From NCBI RefSeq assembly GCF_026008495.1, contig NZ_BQUN01000013.1, positions 97,580 through 143,595 on the forward strand: a stretch of DNA of 46,016 nt, read 5' to 3'. The position numbers and the translations under genes were made by a program. A model generated the notes under the pieces. It was not told the DNA's origin. It did no database searches and was given only the letters and a program-made list of their open reading frames with translations. This DNA is from Streptomyces sp. A012304. GTDB lineage: Bacteria; Actinomycetota; Actinomycetes; Streptomycetales; Streptomycetaceae. This document shows, in pieces, positions 15,397 to 23,608 of this stretch (position 1 is its first letter; the number at the start of each line of letters is the position of its first letter).

Positions 15397-16852
15397 GGGC
15401 CACCTCCGCCTGTCCCGCCCCGACCTGGAGGTCGAGGTCGATCGTCCCGGTGTCCTTGCCGCCCTTGACCGGCGACAGGGTCACCTCCTTGTGCTTGCCC
15501 GGCTCCACGTCCACGTCCTTCTCGTCCTCGCCCGGCAACTGGATGTCGCCCAGGCCCACGTCGATCCGCACCTTCACCGTCACGTCCGGCGGCACCACCA
15601 CCCGCAGCCGGCCGACCCCCACCTCGGCGTTGGTACTCACGGTCTGCCCCTTGCCCAACTCCAGCCGGGACAGGTCCAGGGTGGCTTCGCCGGTGCCGAG
15701 GTCGTAGCCCTCCCGCACGTCCGCCACCGCCGTGGGCTGCCAGGTCGTTTCCATCCAGTGCGTGCCGATGTCCTTCGGCAGGGTGGCCGCGCCGGCCAGC
15801 AGCCCCGCCGTGACGACCGCCAGGAAGATCGACCCCGCCCCGGTGCGCCCCAGGAACGAGCTGACCGCGATGCCGAGGCCCAGCACGGCGAGCGCGGTGG
15901 CCAGGCCGGCCTGGAGGCTGGTGCCCAGCGGCTCCTCTTCCCAGGTGCCCCGGGTGACGAGGCCGCCCACGAGCATCGCGAGCAGGAAGAACCAGCCGCC
16001 GATCCAGCGGGGGCCGCGCGGTCTGGCGGCTCCGCCGTGCGCCGCGCGGATGTCCTGGCGGACGCCGGTGTGGCCGGTGAGTCTGACATCGAAGACAGAG
16101 GTGACGTCCGGCGTGCGGGCGTCTCTCGGGCCCCACAGGTAGCCCGTGCCGCCGTCGTGCGTGCCGTCCTTGACTATGGGCTCGCGCCACCAGGAGGGGT
16201 AGGCGGCCGCGACCGGCGGCGCCTGGGCCTCCGGCGGGGCGTCGGCGACCGCCTGTGCGGCGAGCGGGTCGCTGTCGGAGGCGTCCCGGTGCCGCGACCA
16301 GTACCCGGCGCCGGCGAGGAGGAAGGAGAGGACGACGGCGAAGGTCAGCACGCCCCCGTTGCTCAGCATCGACAGGAACACCCCGCAGCCGACGAGCGCG
16401 AACAGCACGGCCGTGAGCGCCTGGCCGTCGACCCGGCCCGTGAGCAGCTTGCGGACCTCGTTCTCGTCGTCGTCGGCGTACGGGACGAAGAGCCAGGCGA
16501 AGCCGTAGAAGATGAGGCCGATGCCGCCGGTCGCCGAGAGCACGGCGAGCGTGATCCGGAAGATCACCGGGTCCATGTCGCACTGCCGCCCGAGGCCCGC
16601 GCACACACCGGCGAGCATCTTGTGCTCGCGGTCGCGGCGGAACCTGCGCGGGGGGTCGGCGGGAGCGGAGCCGGGGGTGGAGCCGGAGCCGGGAGCGGAG
16701 CCGGAGCCGCCCCCTTTTCCGTGCGCGCCCGCCTGCCCGTGCGCGCGAGGTTCCTCACCTGCGGCGCCCGGGGTGCCTGAGGACGGGGCGGCCGCGTCGG
16801 GCGCGGTGCCCCCGTCGGGCACGGCGTCCGCGGCGTGCTGGTGATCTGTCAT
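15383..16852 (-). CDS. PspC-domain membrane protein
   Basis: A 489-residue protein, start ATG 16852. After a 65-residue Gly/Ala/Pro-rich head it has a PspC domain ('RDREHKMLAGVCAGLGRQ', 'DPVIFRITLAVLSATGGIGL', 'YGFAWLFVPY'). Further membrane spans follow in pairs ('ALTAVLFALVGCGVFL', 'LTFAVVLSFLLAGAG', 'WFFLLAMLVGGLV', 'SIFLAVVTAGLLAGAA'). A C-terminal beta domain with 'VGVGRLRVVVPPDVTVKVR' and 'GLGDIQLPGE' resembles the adhesin-like DUF4097/LiaF-type C-terminus. PspC-LiaF pairs report cell-envelope stress. It is divergent from a PspC-type kinase, which strengthens that reading. Confidence 0.85.
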   Translation of the reverse strand: MTDHQHAADAVPDGGTAPDAAAPSSGTPGAAGEEPRAHGQAGAHGKGGGSGSAPGSGSTPGSAPADPPRRFRRDREHKMLAGVCAGLGRQCDMDPVIFRITLAVLSATGGIGLIFYGFAWLFVPYADDDENEVRKLLTGRVDGQALTAVLFALVGCGVFLSMLSNGGVLTFAVVLSFLLAGAGYWSRHRDASDSDPLAAQAVADAPPEAQAPPVAAAYPSWWREPIVKDGTHDGGTGYLWGPRDARTPDVTSVFDVRLTGHTGVRQDIRAAHGGAARPRGPRWIGGWFFLLAMLVGGLVTRGTWEEEPLGTSLQAGLATALAVLGLGIAVSSFLGRTGAGSIFLAVVTAGLLAGAATLPKDIGTHWMETTWQPTAVADVREGYDLGTGEATLDLSRLELGKGQTVSTNAEVGVGRLRVVVPPDVTVKVRIDVGLGDIQLPGEDEKDVDVEPGKHKEVTLSPVKGGKDTGTIDLDLQVGAGQAEVARAAS

Positions 16853-16897
16853 GAGTCAATGGTGGCGGGCGAGACGCCCCGGCGGCAGTCGGAATGA

Positions 16898-16997
16898 CCC
16901 TGGTCGGACCCTGATATCGGCCCTGAGCCCGGGCCCGGGAGCTGTTCGACCTGCGCGGGCCTCGAAGATCAGGGGCGTCTCGGGGGCAAACCCTGAT
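16898..16997. promoter_or_regulatory. Cluster of CCCTGA/TCAGGG motifs between divergent PspC genes
   Basis: CCCTGG at 16898, CCCTGA at 16909, 16921 and 16991, and the reverse TCAGGG at 16969. The last two form ATCAGGG...CCCTGAT arms around a 16-base centre. Placed between a PspC membrane protein and a PspC kinase/LuxR regulator pair, they are candidate binding sites of that regulator. Inference only. Confidence 0.4.
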
Positions 16998-18324
16998 GCC
17001 CGGGCCGGGCGCCCGTGTGACCATCGATGGCATGCCGGACGTCGCAGCAGCGCCACTCGTCGAACCGCGACCGCCGCGCAAGCTCTACCGCAGCAGCGAC
17101 GGACGCTGGCTGGGTGGCGTGGCGCGGGGGCTCGCCGGGCATCTCGGGCTGCCCGTCATCTGGGTGCGGCTCGTCTTCGTCGGCCTGTTCCTGGCGGACG
17201 GCCTCGGCGCCCTGCTCTACGCGGCCTTCTGGTTCTTCGTGCCGCTGGGGATCGGCGGCGTCGGCGGACAGAAACCCCCCTCCCTCGTCACCACCGAAAC
17301 CGCGCCCGACGGCCGCCGCAGACTCGTCGCCCGCAGACCGGACAAGGGCCAGATCGTCGCCCTGCTCCTCATGGTCGTCGTCGCCATGGTCTTCGTGGGC
17401 AATGTGAACCTGGGCAACGGTGCCAAGGCGTACCTCGTGCCCGCCGTCCTGGTCGGCGCGGGCGTCGCCCTGGTATGGCGCCAGGCGGACAACGCCCGCC
17501 GGGCCCGCTGGGTCGAGGTCGGCCGAAGACGTCGTACGCTCACGCTGCTGCGCGCGGGCGGTGGTGTCCTGCTGGTCACCGCGGGCGTCTCCGGCATCTT
17601 CGTCCTCCAGGGGTCCGCCGCTCACCTCGGCTCGGTCCTCCAGGCCGCCCTCGCCGTCCTCGTCGGCATCACCCTGCTCGCCGGGCCGTATCTGGTCCGG
17701 ATGACGCAGGACCTCTCCGAGGAGCGTCTGATGCGCATCCGTGCCCAGGAGCGTGCCGAGGTCGCCGCGCACGTCCACGACTCGGTGCTGCACACGCTCA
17801 CCCTGATCCAGCGCAACGCGGAGAACGCCGGAGAGGTGCGCCGCCTCGCCCGCGCCCAGGAGCGCGACCTGCGCACCTGGCTGTACAAGCCGGAAGGCAC
17901 CGGGAAGGACGAGGCCGACGAGCCGACCACCCTCGCCGACGCGGTCCGGCGCAACGCCGCCGAGGTCGAGGACAAGCACGGCGTCCCCATCGAGGTCGTG
18001 GTCGTCGGCGACTGCCCGCTCGACGAGGGGGTGGCCGCGCAGATGCAGGCCGCGCGCGAGGCAATGGTGAACGCCGCCAAGTACGGTGGCGAGGGCGGTG
18101 CCGTGCAGGTCTACGCCGAGGTCGAGGGAAGGACGGTCTTCGTGTCCGTCCGGGACCGAGGCCCCGGCTTCGATCTGGACTCGATACCCGCCGACCGCAT
18201 GGGCGTTAGAGAATCGATCATCGGCCGCATGGAGCGCAACGGCGGCACGGCGCGGCTGCGGTCGGTGCCGGGCGGCGGCACGGAGGTCGAGCTGGAGATG
18301 GAGAGGGCGGAGAAGACGTCATGA
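16996..18324 (+). CDS. PspC-domain sensor histidine kinase
   Basis: A 442-residue membrane kinase. ATG 16996 is the longest plausible start; ATG 17032 (MPDVAAAP) is a good alternative. An N-terminal PspC domain ('LYRSSDGRWLGGVARGLAGH', 'LGALLYAAFWFFVPLG') is followed by further membrane spans to about residue 230. The NarL-partner type dimerisation helix has phospho-acceptor His261 in 'HVHDSVLH'. An ATPase domain follows with N-box 'AREAMVNAAKY' and G-boxes 'VRDRGPGFD' and 'VPGGGTEVELEM'. It should phosphorylate the LuxR-type regulator whose ATG overlaps its stop (ATGA). PspC input suggests sensing of membrane or envelope stress; the signal is not known. Confidence 0.9.
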   Translation: MPGPGARVTIDGMPDVAAAPLVEPRPPRKLYRSSDGRWLGGVARGLAGHLGLPVIWVRLVFVGLFLADGLGALLYAAFWFFVPLGIGGVGGQKPPSLVTTETAPDGRRRLVARRPDKGQIVALLLMVVVAMVFVGNVNLGNGAKAYLVPAVLVGAGVALVWRQADNARRARWVEVGRRRRTLTLLRAGGGVLLVTAGVSGIFVLQGSAAHLGSVLQAALAVLVGITLLAGPYLVRMTQDLSEERLMRIRAQERAEVAAHVHDSVLHTLTLIQRNAENAGEVRRLARAQERDLRTWLYKPEGTGKDEADEPTTLADAVRRNAAEVEDKHGVPIEVVVVGDCPLDEGVAAQMQAAREAMVNAAKYGGEGGAVQVYAEVEGRTVFVSVRDRGPGFDLDSIPADRMGVRESIIGRMERNGGTARLRSVPGGGTEVELEMERAEKTS

Positions 18325-19058
18325 GCGACCCGACCGACACGAACGCGGCGGCGGGGGCGGCCGAGCCGGCGCGGACCTCCGACGAGGCCCCGGGCGGGCG
18401 CCACGCACGCGTGGTCCTCGTCGACGACCACCGCATGTTCCGTACCGGTGTGCAGGCGGAGATCGGCCGGACCGAGGAGACCGGCGTCGAGGTGGTGGGT
18501 GAGGCCGCGGACGTCGACCAGGCGGTCACCGTGATCACCGCCACCCGGCCCGAGGTGGTGCTGCTGGATGTGCACCTGCCAGGTGGAGGCGGTGTCGAAG
18601 TGCTGCGCCGCTGTGCGGCGTTGACGGCTGACACCGAGCGGCCCGTGCGTTTCCTCGCGCTGTCCGTGTCGGACGCGGCGGAGGACGTGATCGGGGTGAT
18701 CCGTGGCGGCGCCCGCGGTTACGTCACCAAGACGATCACCGGCGCCGACCTGGTCGACTCCATCTTCCGTGTGCAGGAGGGCGACGCCGTCTTCTCGCCG
18801 CGCCTCGCCGGGTTCGTCCTCGATGCCTTCGCCTCCACCGACGCCCCGCCGGTCGACGAGGACCTCGACCGTCTCACCCAGCGCGAACGCGAAGTCCTGC
18901 GTCTCATCGCCCGTGGCTACGCCTACAAGGAGATCGCCAAGCAGCTCTTCATCTCGGTGAAGACGGTCGAGTCCCATGTCTCGGCGGTCCTGAGGAAGCT
19001 CCAGCTGTCCAACCGGCATGAACTGACGCGGTGGGCGACGGCTCGGCGGCTGGTGTGA
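18321..19058 (+). CDS. LuxR/NarL-family response regulator
   Basis: A 245-residue cytoplasmic regulator translationally coupled to the PspC kinase (4-base ATGA overlap). After a 28-residue Ala/Asp-rich head comes the receiver domain: acidic pocket Asp35-Asp36, phospho-acceptor Asp83 in 'LLDVHLPGGG', and 'LALSVSD' with the switch Ser. The C-terminal LuxR helix-turn-helix spans 'LTQREREVLRLIARGYAYKE' and 'FISVKTVESHVSAVLRKL'. All key residues are present. Likely targets include the intergenic CCCTGA cluster and the divergent PspC gene, an inference from arrangement. It is convergent with the NlpC/P60 gene 19 bp away, with no terminator between. Confidence 0.93.
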   Translation: MSDPTDTNAAAGAAEPARTSDEAPGGRHARVVLVDDHRMFRTGVQAEIGRTEETGVEVVGEAADVDQAVTVITATRPEVVLLDVHLPGGGGVEVLRRCAALTADTERPVRFLALSVSDAAEDVIGVIRGGARGYVTKTITGADLVDSIFRVQEGDAVFSPRLAGFVLDAFASTDAPPVDEDLDRLTQREREVLRLIARGYAYKEIAKQLFISVKTVESHVSAVLRKLQLSNRHELTRWATARRLV

Positions 19059-19077
19059 AGGCCCTGCCGCGACCGGC

Positions 19078-20148
19078 TCATACGACCCGAGTGGCCCCCG
19101 CGTAAGGCATCTCGTCCAGCGGCGCCACTCGCACCGGGGCGGACGGGTTGGGAGCGTGGATCATGCGGCCGCCGCCGACATAGATGCCGACGTGAGTGAT
19201 GCCTGAGTAGAAGAAAACCAGGTCACCGGGGAGGAGTTCGGAGCGGGAGACGCGGCGGCCGGCGTCGATCTGGGCGTAGGTCGTGCGGGGCAGGGAGACG
19301 CCCGCGGAGCGGTACGCGGCCAGCACGAGGCCCGAGCAGTCGAAGGCGTTCGGCCCGGTCGCCCCCCACACATAGGGGCTGCCGAGCTTGGAGTAGGCGT
19401 AGGAGACGGCGGCCGCAGCACGCGAGTGGGGGGCGGTGGCGGAGCCCGGAGCGGGGAGGCCGTCGCGGGTGCCCGTCGAGGTGCGGGAGGCGCGGGTCTC
19501 CGTCCCGGTGCCCGTGCCTCCCGTGACCCGGGCCCTTTCCTCCGCCGTCAGCTCGGACAGCAGCCGGCGTGCCGCGTCGAGCTTGCCGGTGACCGTCTTC
19601 TTGTGTCGCTTCAGCTCCGCCTGGCGGGTCTTCAGCGAGGTCAGCTCGACGCGGGCGGCGCCGCGCAGCTGCTCGATCTCCCGCAGCTGCTTGCGTACCC
19701 GGGTGACGGCGGCGGACTGGCGGTGGCCGGCCCGCTCGGCGAAGGCGGCGTTGTCCAGGTAGTGGTCGGGGTCGTCGGAGAGCGCCAGCTGCATCGCCGG
19801 GGCGAGGCCGCCGCTGCGGTACTGGGAGGCCGCCATCGAACCGAGCGCCTCCCGCGCCGTGTTGACCCGTGCCTCCCTGCGCGCGGCTTCGTCCCGCAGC
19901 GTCTTCAGCCGCCGCTGGGCCGCCGACACCTTCTCCTGTGCCCCGTTGTACTTCTCGGTGGCGGCCTCCGCCTCCTGGTACAGCTTGTCCACCTTGGCCT
20001 TGACCTGCGCCGGTGTCGGTTTCGGCTCGGCGTGTCCGGTTCCGTCGAACGCCGTCGCGCCTGCCGCGCCGGCGAGGGCGATGGTGACCGCCGTACGGGC
20101 CGAATGACCGCCGAGCGAGCGATGTCGGGGCTTGCGGTGCGCTGCCAC
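19078..20148 (-). CDS. Secreted NlpC/P60 peptidoglycan hydrolase (no riboswitch)
   Basis: A 356-residue D,L-endopeptidase. The open frame reaches GTG 20160, but GTG 20148 gives an N-terminus (MAAHRKPRH) that matches the paralogue at 22049-23239, and AAAGGAC then lies at a usable distance. Signal peptide 'TAVTIALAGAAGATAF', then a long coiled coil with 'VDKLYQEAEAATEKYNGAQE' (RipA/PcsB-like autoinhibitory region), a Thr/Gly linker, and the catalytic domain. Its nucleophile Cys is in 'AFDCSGLVL', with His in 'ITHVGIYV' and 'MIHAPN'. It cuts stem peptides in the wall. A leader of about 220 bases precedes it. Confidence 0.92.
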   Translation of the reverse strand: MAAHRKPRHRSLGGHSARTAVTIALAGAAGATAFDGTGHAEPKPTPAQVKAKVDKLYQEAEAATEKYNGAQEKVSAAQRRLKTLRDEAARREARVNTAREALGSMAASQYRSGGLAPAMQLALSDDPDHYLDNAAFAERAGHRQSAAVTRVRKQLREIEQLRGAARVELTSLKTRQAELKRHKKTVTGKLDAARRLLSELTAEERARVTGGTGTGTETRASRTSTGTRDGLPAPGSATAPHSRAAAAVSYAYSKLGSPYVWGATGPNAFDCSGLVLAAYRSAGVSLPRTTYAQIDAGRRVSRSELLPGDLVFFYSGITHVGIYVGGGRMIHAPNPSAPVRVAPLDEMPYAGATRVV

Positions 20149-20376
20149 GTGGGACTGCACGTCCTTTCGTACGACCGCCTCGTCGGTACGGCCGTCGGGT
20201 GGGTCCGGGTGGGGCCCGTGCCCGCCGGGGGAGCGGACGGACGTACGACCGCAGGGTGCGGCTGACGCGTCCGACGGCGGCCCCGCACAGGGGAGCGGGC
20301 CCGCCGCCGGACTTCTCGGCGGTGGTGTCCGACTGCCGCCCCTGGCCCGGGCGGCGGTGGGGAGCCGGTCACCTGG
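20149..20376 (-). other. Long structured 5' leader of the NlpC/P60 gene
   Basis: Between the predicted start near 20376 and the coding region lie about 220 bases. Strong GC hairpins include CCGCCG/CGGCGG and GCCGTACCGACG/CGTCGGTACGGC-type elements. The conserved ydaO words (GGTGAATC, GACAGCTAACC, GTAGGCG) are absent, so I do not call a riboswitch. The length is unusual for a leader without regulation. Confidence 0.4.
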
Positions 20377-20382
20377 GGGAGG

Positions 20383-20412
20383 ACGCTAGGCCCGTGAGTG
20401 TCACGTCGGTAA
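20383..20412 (-). promoter_or_regulatory. Promoter of the 19078-20148 NlpC/P60 gene
   Basis: On the - strand, TTACCG (20412-20407), an 18-base spacer, then TAGCGT (20388-20383). The -10 is good and the -35 moderate. Confidence 0.5.
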
Positions 20413-20614
20413 CGCGATGTGCGGAAGTGACACGAGCGGACCGTCCGGTGACCGTAAGTGGTCATCGGCGCGGTTCGGGGTCGTCGACTTCGCGCGACGC
20501 GCTGACCGATGCGGCCGATCCGGGACACGGCGGAGCGCGACGGTGCTATGGCGCATATATGCATGTGGCCTCGGAGGGCCAGGGCCGGTGTCCGGGCGTG
20601 TCCGTGCGGCTGAT

Positions 20615-20620
20615 TAGCAT
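20615..20620 (+). promoter_or_regulatory. -10 element for a leaderless transcript
   Basis: TAGCAT, 8 bases before ATG 20629, so transcription should begin on or near the start codon. There is no ribosome site, which agrees with leaderless initiation. Confidence 0.5.
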
Positions 20621-20628
20621 CCGGCTCC

Positions 20629-20982
20629 ATGGACGTACTCATCCATCTTTTCGTCGGCCTGCACATCATCGGCATCGCGGCGCTGCTGGGCGGCTTCCTC
20701 ACCCAGATGAAGGCGATGGGCCAGGGCACGGCCCGCTTCGTTCCCGCGATGCTGCACGGTGCGGCGACGATGCTGGTCACCGGTGTGATCCTGGTCGGCC
20801 TCAACCAGGCCGACGACCAGGAGGTCGACAACATCAAGATCGGCGTGAAGCTGGCCCTGCTGATCGTGATCCTCGGCCTCGTCTATGTGAAGCGGGACGA
20901 CGAGAAGGTGGAGAAGCCGCTGTTCGGCCTGGTCGGCCTGCTGACCGTGGCCAACATCTTCATCGCGGTGCTCTGGACCTGA
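20629..20982 (+). CDS. Small integral membrane protein
   Basis: A 117-residue protein with three or four spans: 'LIHLFVGLHIIGIAALLGGFL', 'MLHGAATMLVTGVILVGL', 'VKLALLIVILGLVYV' and 'LFGLVGLLTVANIFIAVLW'. A conserved-looking His pair (His6, His12) sits in the first span, as in some heme- or redox-linked membrane proteins, but no family is certain. Probably leaderless. Its 3' end overlaps the convergent transporter gene by 23 bp. Confidence 0.8.
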   Translation: MDVLIHLFVGLHIIGIAALLGGFLTQMKAMGQGTARFVPAMLHGAATMLVTGVILVGLNQADDQEVDNIKIGVKLALLIVILGLVYVKRDDEKVEKPLFGLVGLLTVANIFIAVLWT

Positions 20983-21934
20983 CGGACGCGCGGCCGGACC
21001 GGACGGCCCTCGCGGCGACGACGAGCCATGCCGCCACCGCGATCCACAGCAGCGCCTGCCCGGGCCCCTTCAGCCACGGGACGTCGACGGCGGCGGCGAC
21101 CGACAGTGTCGCCGCCGCCGTCATCCCCATCGGGAACACCGTCGCCCAGCGCCGCACGTCGTGGCGCGGGCGGCGCCACCGCACCTCGGCGGCCAGCAGA
21201 ACGACATACCAGCTCAGGTCGAGCACCAGCAGTGCGACGGTCACCGTGCGCAGCACGCCGTGGTCGTCCGCGTTCCACAGGTACAGACCGCTGTCCTCGG
21301 CCGTGAGCAGCCTGGTCCCCGCGAGCGCCGAGATGGCGAGCGCGCCGCCCGCCACCCAGTGGTCCCCGGCGCCCCGGGCGACCTGCCGCGGATCGAAGCG
21401 GGTCAGCGCGAGACCGTAGAGCAGCAGCCCGAGCCAGAACAGCACGAGCGCGGCGTGTGCCAGCCAGGCCGCGGCCTCCGCGCGGGCGAGCGTCGCCCCC
21501 AGCACGGACAGCCCCTGTGTGGCCACACAACACAGGAACACCGTTCCCGGCATGCGCGGTCCCCAGTGGCGTACGACGTCCACGAGCAGTACGGGCCACA
21601 GCGCCGCCGCCAGGGCCAGCAGCGCGCCGGCGGTCGTCTGCCAGCCGAGCGCGGACAGGCGCGCGCCGAGCATGGTGGTCGCCGCCACGGCCGTGAGCGC
21701 CCCCGGCGAACCGGCCTCGGCCACCCACCGCTCCCGCTCCCACAGCAGCCGTACGGCGAAGTCCGCCGCCAGTGCCAGCCAGGCGACGCCCGTCAGCGCC
21801 AGGGCGACCCGGGAGAGGACCTCGTGCCCCGCCAGATCCAGACCGACCGACAGGACACCGGTCGCCAGCACGGCGGCCCCGGCTGCCGACGGACGTTGCG
21901 CCCGCCAGGCGCGGAGGTAAGAGGTGCCGGGCAT
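20960..21934 (-). CDS. TDT-family (tellurite-resistance/dicarboxylate) transporter-like protein
   Basis: A 324-residue membrane protein with about ten spans. ATG 21934 (MPGTSYLRAW) is preferred to GTG 21955 because TAGCAT sits 7 bases before it, as in leaderless genes. Repeated helices such as 'AAVLATGVLSVGLDLAG', 'MPGTVFLCCVATQGLSVLGA' and 'VFPMGMTAAATLSVAAA' give the alternating hairpin pattern of the TehA/SLAC/TDT family; 'WATVFPMGMTAAAT' is close to the family's last conserved block. Substrate unknown: an anion or organic acid is the family norm. Acidic and basic loop residues are ordinary. Confidence 0.75.
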   Translation of the reverse strand: MPGTSYLRAWRAQRPSAAGAAVLATGVLSVGLDLAGHEVLSRVALALTGVAWLALAADFAVRLLWERERWVAEAGSPGALTAVAATTMLGARLSALGWQTTAGALLALAAALWPVLLVDVVRHWGPRMPGTVFLCCVATQGLSVLGATLARAEAAAWLAHAALVLFWLGLLLYGLALTRFDPRQVARGAGDHWVAGGALAISALAGTRLLTAEDSGLYLWNADDHGVLRTVTVALLVLDLSWYVVLLAAEVRWRRPRHDVRRWATVFPMGMTAAATLSVAAAVDVPWLKGPGQALLWIAVAAWLVVAARAVRSGRASVRSRAPR

Positions 21935-22012
21935 GCCGCCGATGCTAAGGAGCACGGGGCGGCTTGCGCGGGGGCACGCGCGCGGGGGCGGCGAAATACG
22001 CGCGGGCGCAGC

Positions 22013-22045
22013 ACAGGGGGCGGGCGGCGCGCGCCCGCCCCCTGT
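22013..22045 (-). terminator. Hairpin terminator of the riboswitch-controlled NlpC/P60 gene
   Basis: A perfect 13-bp stem, ACAGGGGGCGGGC (22013-22025) with GCCCGCCCCCTGT (22033-22045), and a 7-base loop. It starts 3 bases past the stop codon. There is no U run. Confidence 0.85.
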
Positions 22046-22048
22046 CGC

Positions 22049-23239
22049 TCAGGCCGGTCGCACCACGCTGTGGATCGACGACTCGCCGTCGTAGTAGATC
22101 GACTCCTCGCGGACGTACGTGCCGGGCTTCGGGGCGTGGATCATCATGCCGTTGCCGATGTAGATGCCGACGTGAGTGACGTCGTCGTAGAAGAACACCA
22201 GGTCACCGGGCTGGGCGTCGGCCAGGGAGACCGTCGTTCCGGCGTTCACCTGGTCGTAGGTGGTGCGCGGGAGGGAGACGCCGGCGGCCTTCCACGCGGC
22301 CTGGGTGAGGCCGGAGCAGTCGTAGGACTCCGGGCCGGTGGCGCCCCAGACGTACGGCTTGCCGATCTGCGCGCGGGCGAAGGCGAGCGCCTTCTCGGCC
22401 TTGCCGGCGTAGGTGGAATCCGTGGACGACGAAGATGACGAAGACAACGAAGGCGACGAAGGCGACGATGAGGACGACGTGCTGGAGCCGGTGGAGCTGT
22501 CGCTCTCCTGCTGCGCCGCCGCCTGTTCCGCCGCCTGCTGCCGCGCCAGTTCCGCCGCCTTGCGGGCGGCCTCCTCCTGCCGCTGCTTCTCGATCGCGGC
22601 CAGCCGCGCCTTCTCCTGGGCGGTCAGCTGTGACAGCAGCTCGCGCGCGGAGCTGAGTTTCCTCTGGACGGTGGCCTTGGCGGCCTTCAGCTCGCTCTGC
22701 GACTCGGTCAGCGTCTGGAGGCTCTGGGAGGCCTCCTGGCGCTTCTTCATCGTCTCGGCCTGCTCGGTGATGTAGTCGTCGACCGCGCCCTTCTGGCGCT
22801 CGGTCATACGGCCCATCAGCTGGGTCTGGTCGAAGTAGTCCTGCGGGGTGTCCGCGAGCAGGAACGTCGCCGTGTCGGGTGCGGAGGCGCCGGTGCGGTA
22901 CTGGGCGGCGGCGAAGGAACCGAGTTCCTCCCGCGCCTCGTTCAGCTTCTGGGTGCGCTGCGCGACGTCCTGGAGGAGCGTGTCGACGCGCTTGCGCTGC
23001 TTGGTCGTCTTCTCCTTGGCGGCGTTGTACTTCTCGGTCGCCGACTCCGCCTGCCGGTAGAGGTCGTCGACCTTCTTCTCCACCTCCTCCAGGCTCGGCT
23101 TGCCGTCGTCGGCGGGTGCGGCCTCGGCTGTCTGGGAGAGGAGGGCCACCGAGGTGAGAGCGGCGGTGGCGAGGGCGGGCGTGCGTATGCCTGCTACGCG
23201 CGTGCCCGCGGGGCGCGGCTTGCGGTGCTGCGACGCCAA
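22049..23239 (-). CDS. Secreted NlpC/P60 peptidoglycan hydrolase under a c-di-AMP riboswitch
   Basis: A 396-residue D,L-endopeptidase starting at TTG 23239, with AAGGAG 9 bases upstream. Signal peptide 'TPALATAALTSVALLSQT', then a coiled coil from about residue 50 to 240 ('VEKKVDDLYRQAESATEKYN', Glu/Lys/Gln/Ala heptads). A Ser-only linker (SSSSPSSPSLSSSSSS type) follows. The catalytic domain has Cys in 'SYDCSGLTQ', His in 'VTHVGIYI' and 'MIHAPKPG'. It is a close paralogue of the 19078-20148 gene, with a longer coiled coil. The upstream ydaO element puts it under c-di-AMP control, as known for other Streptomyces wall hydrolases such as rpfA. Confidence 0.94.
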   Translation of the reverse strand: MASQHRKPRPAGTRVAGIRTPALATAALTSVALLSQTAEAAPADDGKPSLEEVEKKVDDLYRQAESATEKYNAAKEKTTKQRKRVDTLLQDVAQRTQKLNEAREELGSFAAAQYRTGASAPDTATFLLADTPQDYFDQTQLMGRMTERQKGAVDDYITEQAETMKKRQEASQSLQTLTESQSELKAAKATVQRKLSSARELLSQLTAQEKARLAAIEKQRQEEAARKAAELARQQAAEQAAAQQESDSSTGSSTSSSSSPSSPSLSSSSSSSTDSTYAGKAEKALAFARAQIGKPYVWGATGPESYDCSGLTQAAWKAAGVSLPRTTYDQVNAGTTVSLADAQPGDLVFFYDDVTHVGIYIGNGMMIHAPKPGTYVREESIYYDGESSIHSVVRPA

Positions 23240-23257
23240 GAGAGGCGACTCCTTCCA

Positions 23258-23404
23258 TGCTCCGCCTACCGGGTTAGCTGTCGGGTTCGGGCGGGAAGGG
23301 TTGCCCTACGGCCTGCCCCGATGGGGGAGGGGCCGATTCACCCCAAGGTCTCGGTGGGTCCCCGGCTCCGGCCGCCACGAGGGGGCGCCGGACTCGGCGG
23401 AGGC
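23258..23404 (-). ncRNA. ydaO-type c-di-AMP riboswitch
   Basis: On the - strand the leader shows, in order, the ydaO core words: GCCGAGTCCGG, a GGGGACCCACC block, TTGGGGTGAATCGG, GGGCAACCC, CGAACCCGACAGCTAACC and GTAGGCGGAG. The outer P1 helix pairs CTCCGCC (from 23402) with GGCGGAG (to 23260). The aptamer ends 19 bases before the TTG start, close enough to control translation or a terminator. Binding of c-di-AMP to this family and its presence before Streptomyces wall hydrolases are established. Confidence 0.9.
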
Positions 23405-23453
23405 CGCGCGGCCCGGCGAGGCTCGCCGGTGGGGGTCGCACAGCCTGCCCGGC

Positions 23454-23483
23454 ACGGTAGCCAACTGGTGTGGCCTCTGTGAA
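23454..23483 (-). promoter_or_regulatory. Promoter upstream of the riboswitch
   Basis: TTCACA (23483-23478), an 18-base spacer, then TACCGT (23459-23454), on the - strand. The predicted start is about 45 bases before the aptamer. An AT-rich stretch further upstream could hold a second promoter. Confidence 0.55.
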
Positions 23484-23608
23484 GGTTGATGGGTGATATG
23501 CCCGATACATTTTCGTGACCTCCGGTCGGGGCGTCGCAGCACGTGGTCGAGGGGCAGCGGGCCGTGGTGAAGGCGGTGCGTCGGGGATGTTCCCGGGACG
23601 GCGGCGGG

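Noticed and set aside
20149..20376. A second ydaO riboswitch before the 19078 NlpC/P60 gene
   Set aside because: GTCAGCCGCACC and GGTGACCGG look faintly similar, but the conserved GGTGAATC, GACAGCTAACC and GTAGGCG words and the P1 pairing are missing.
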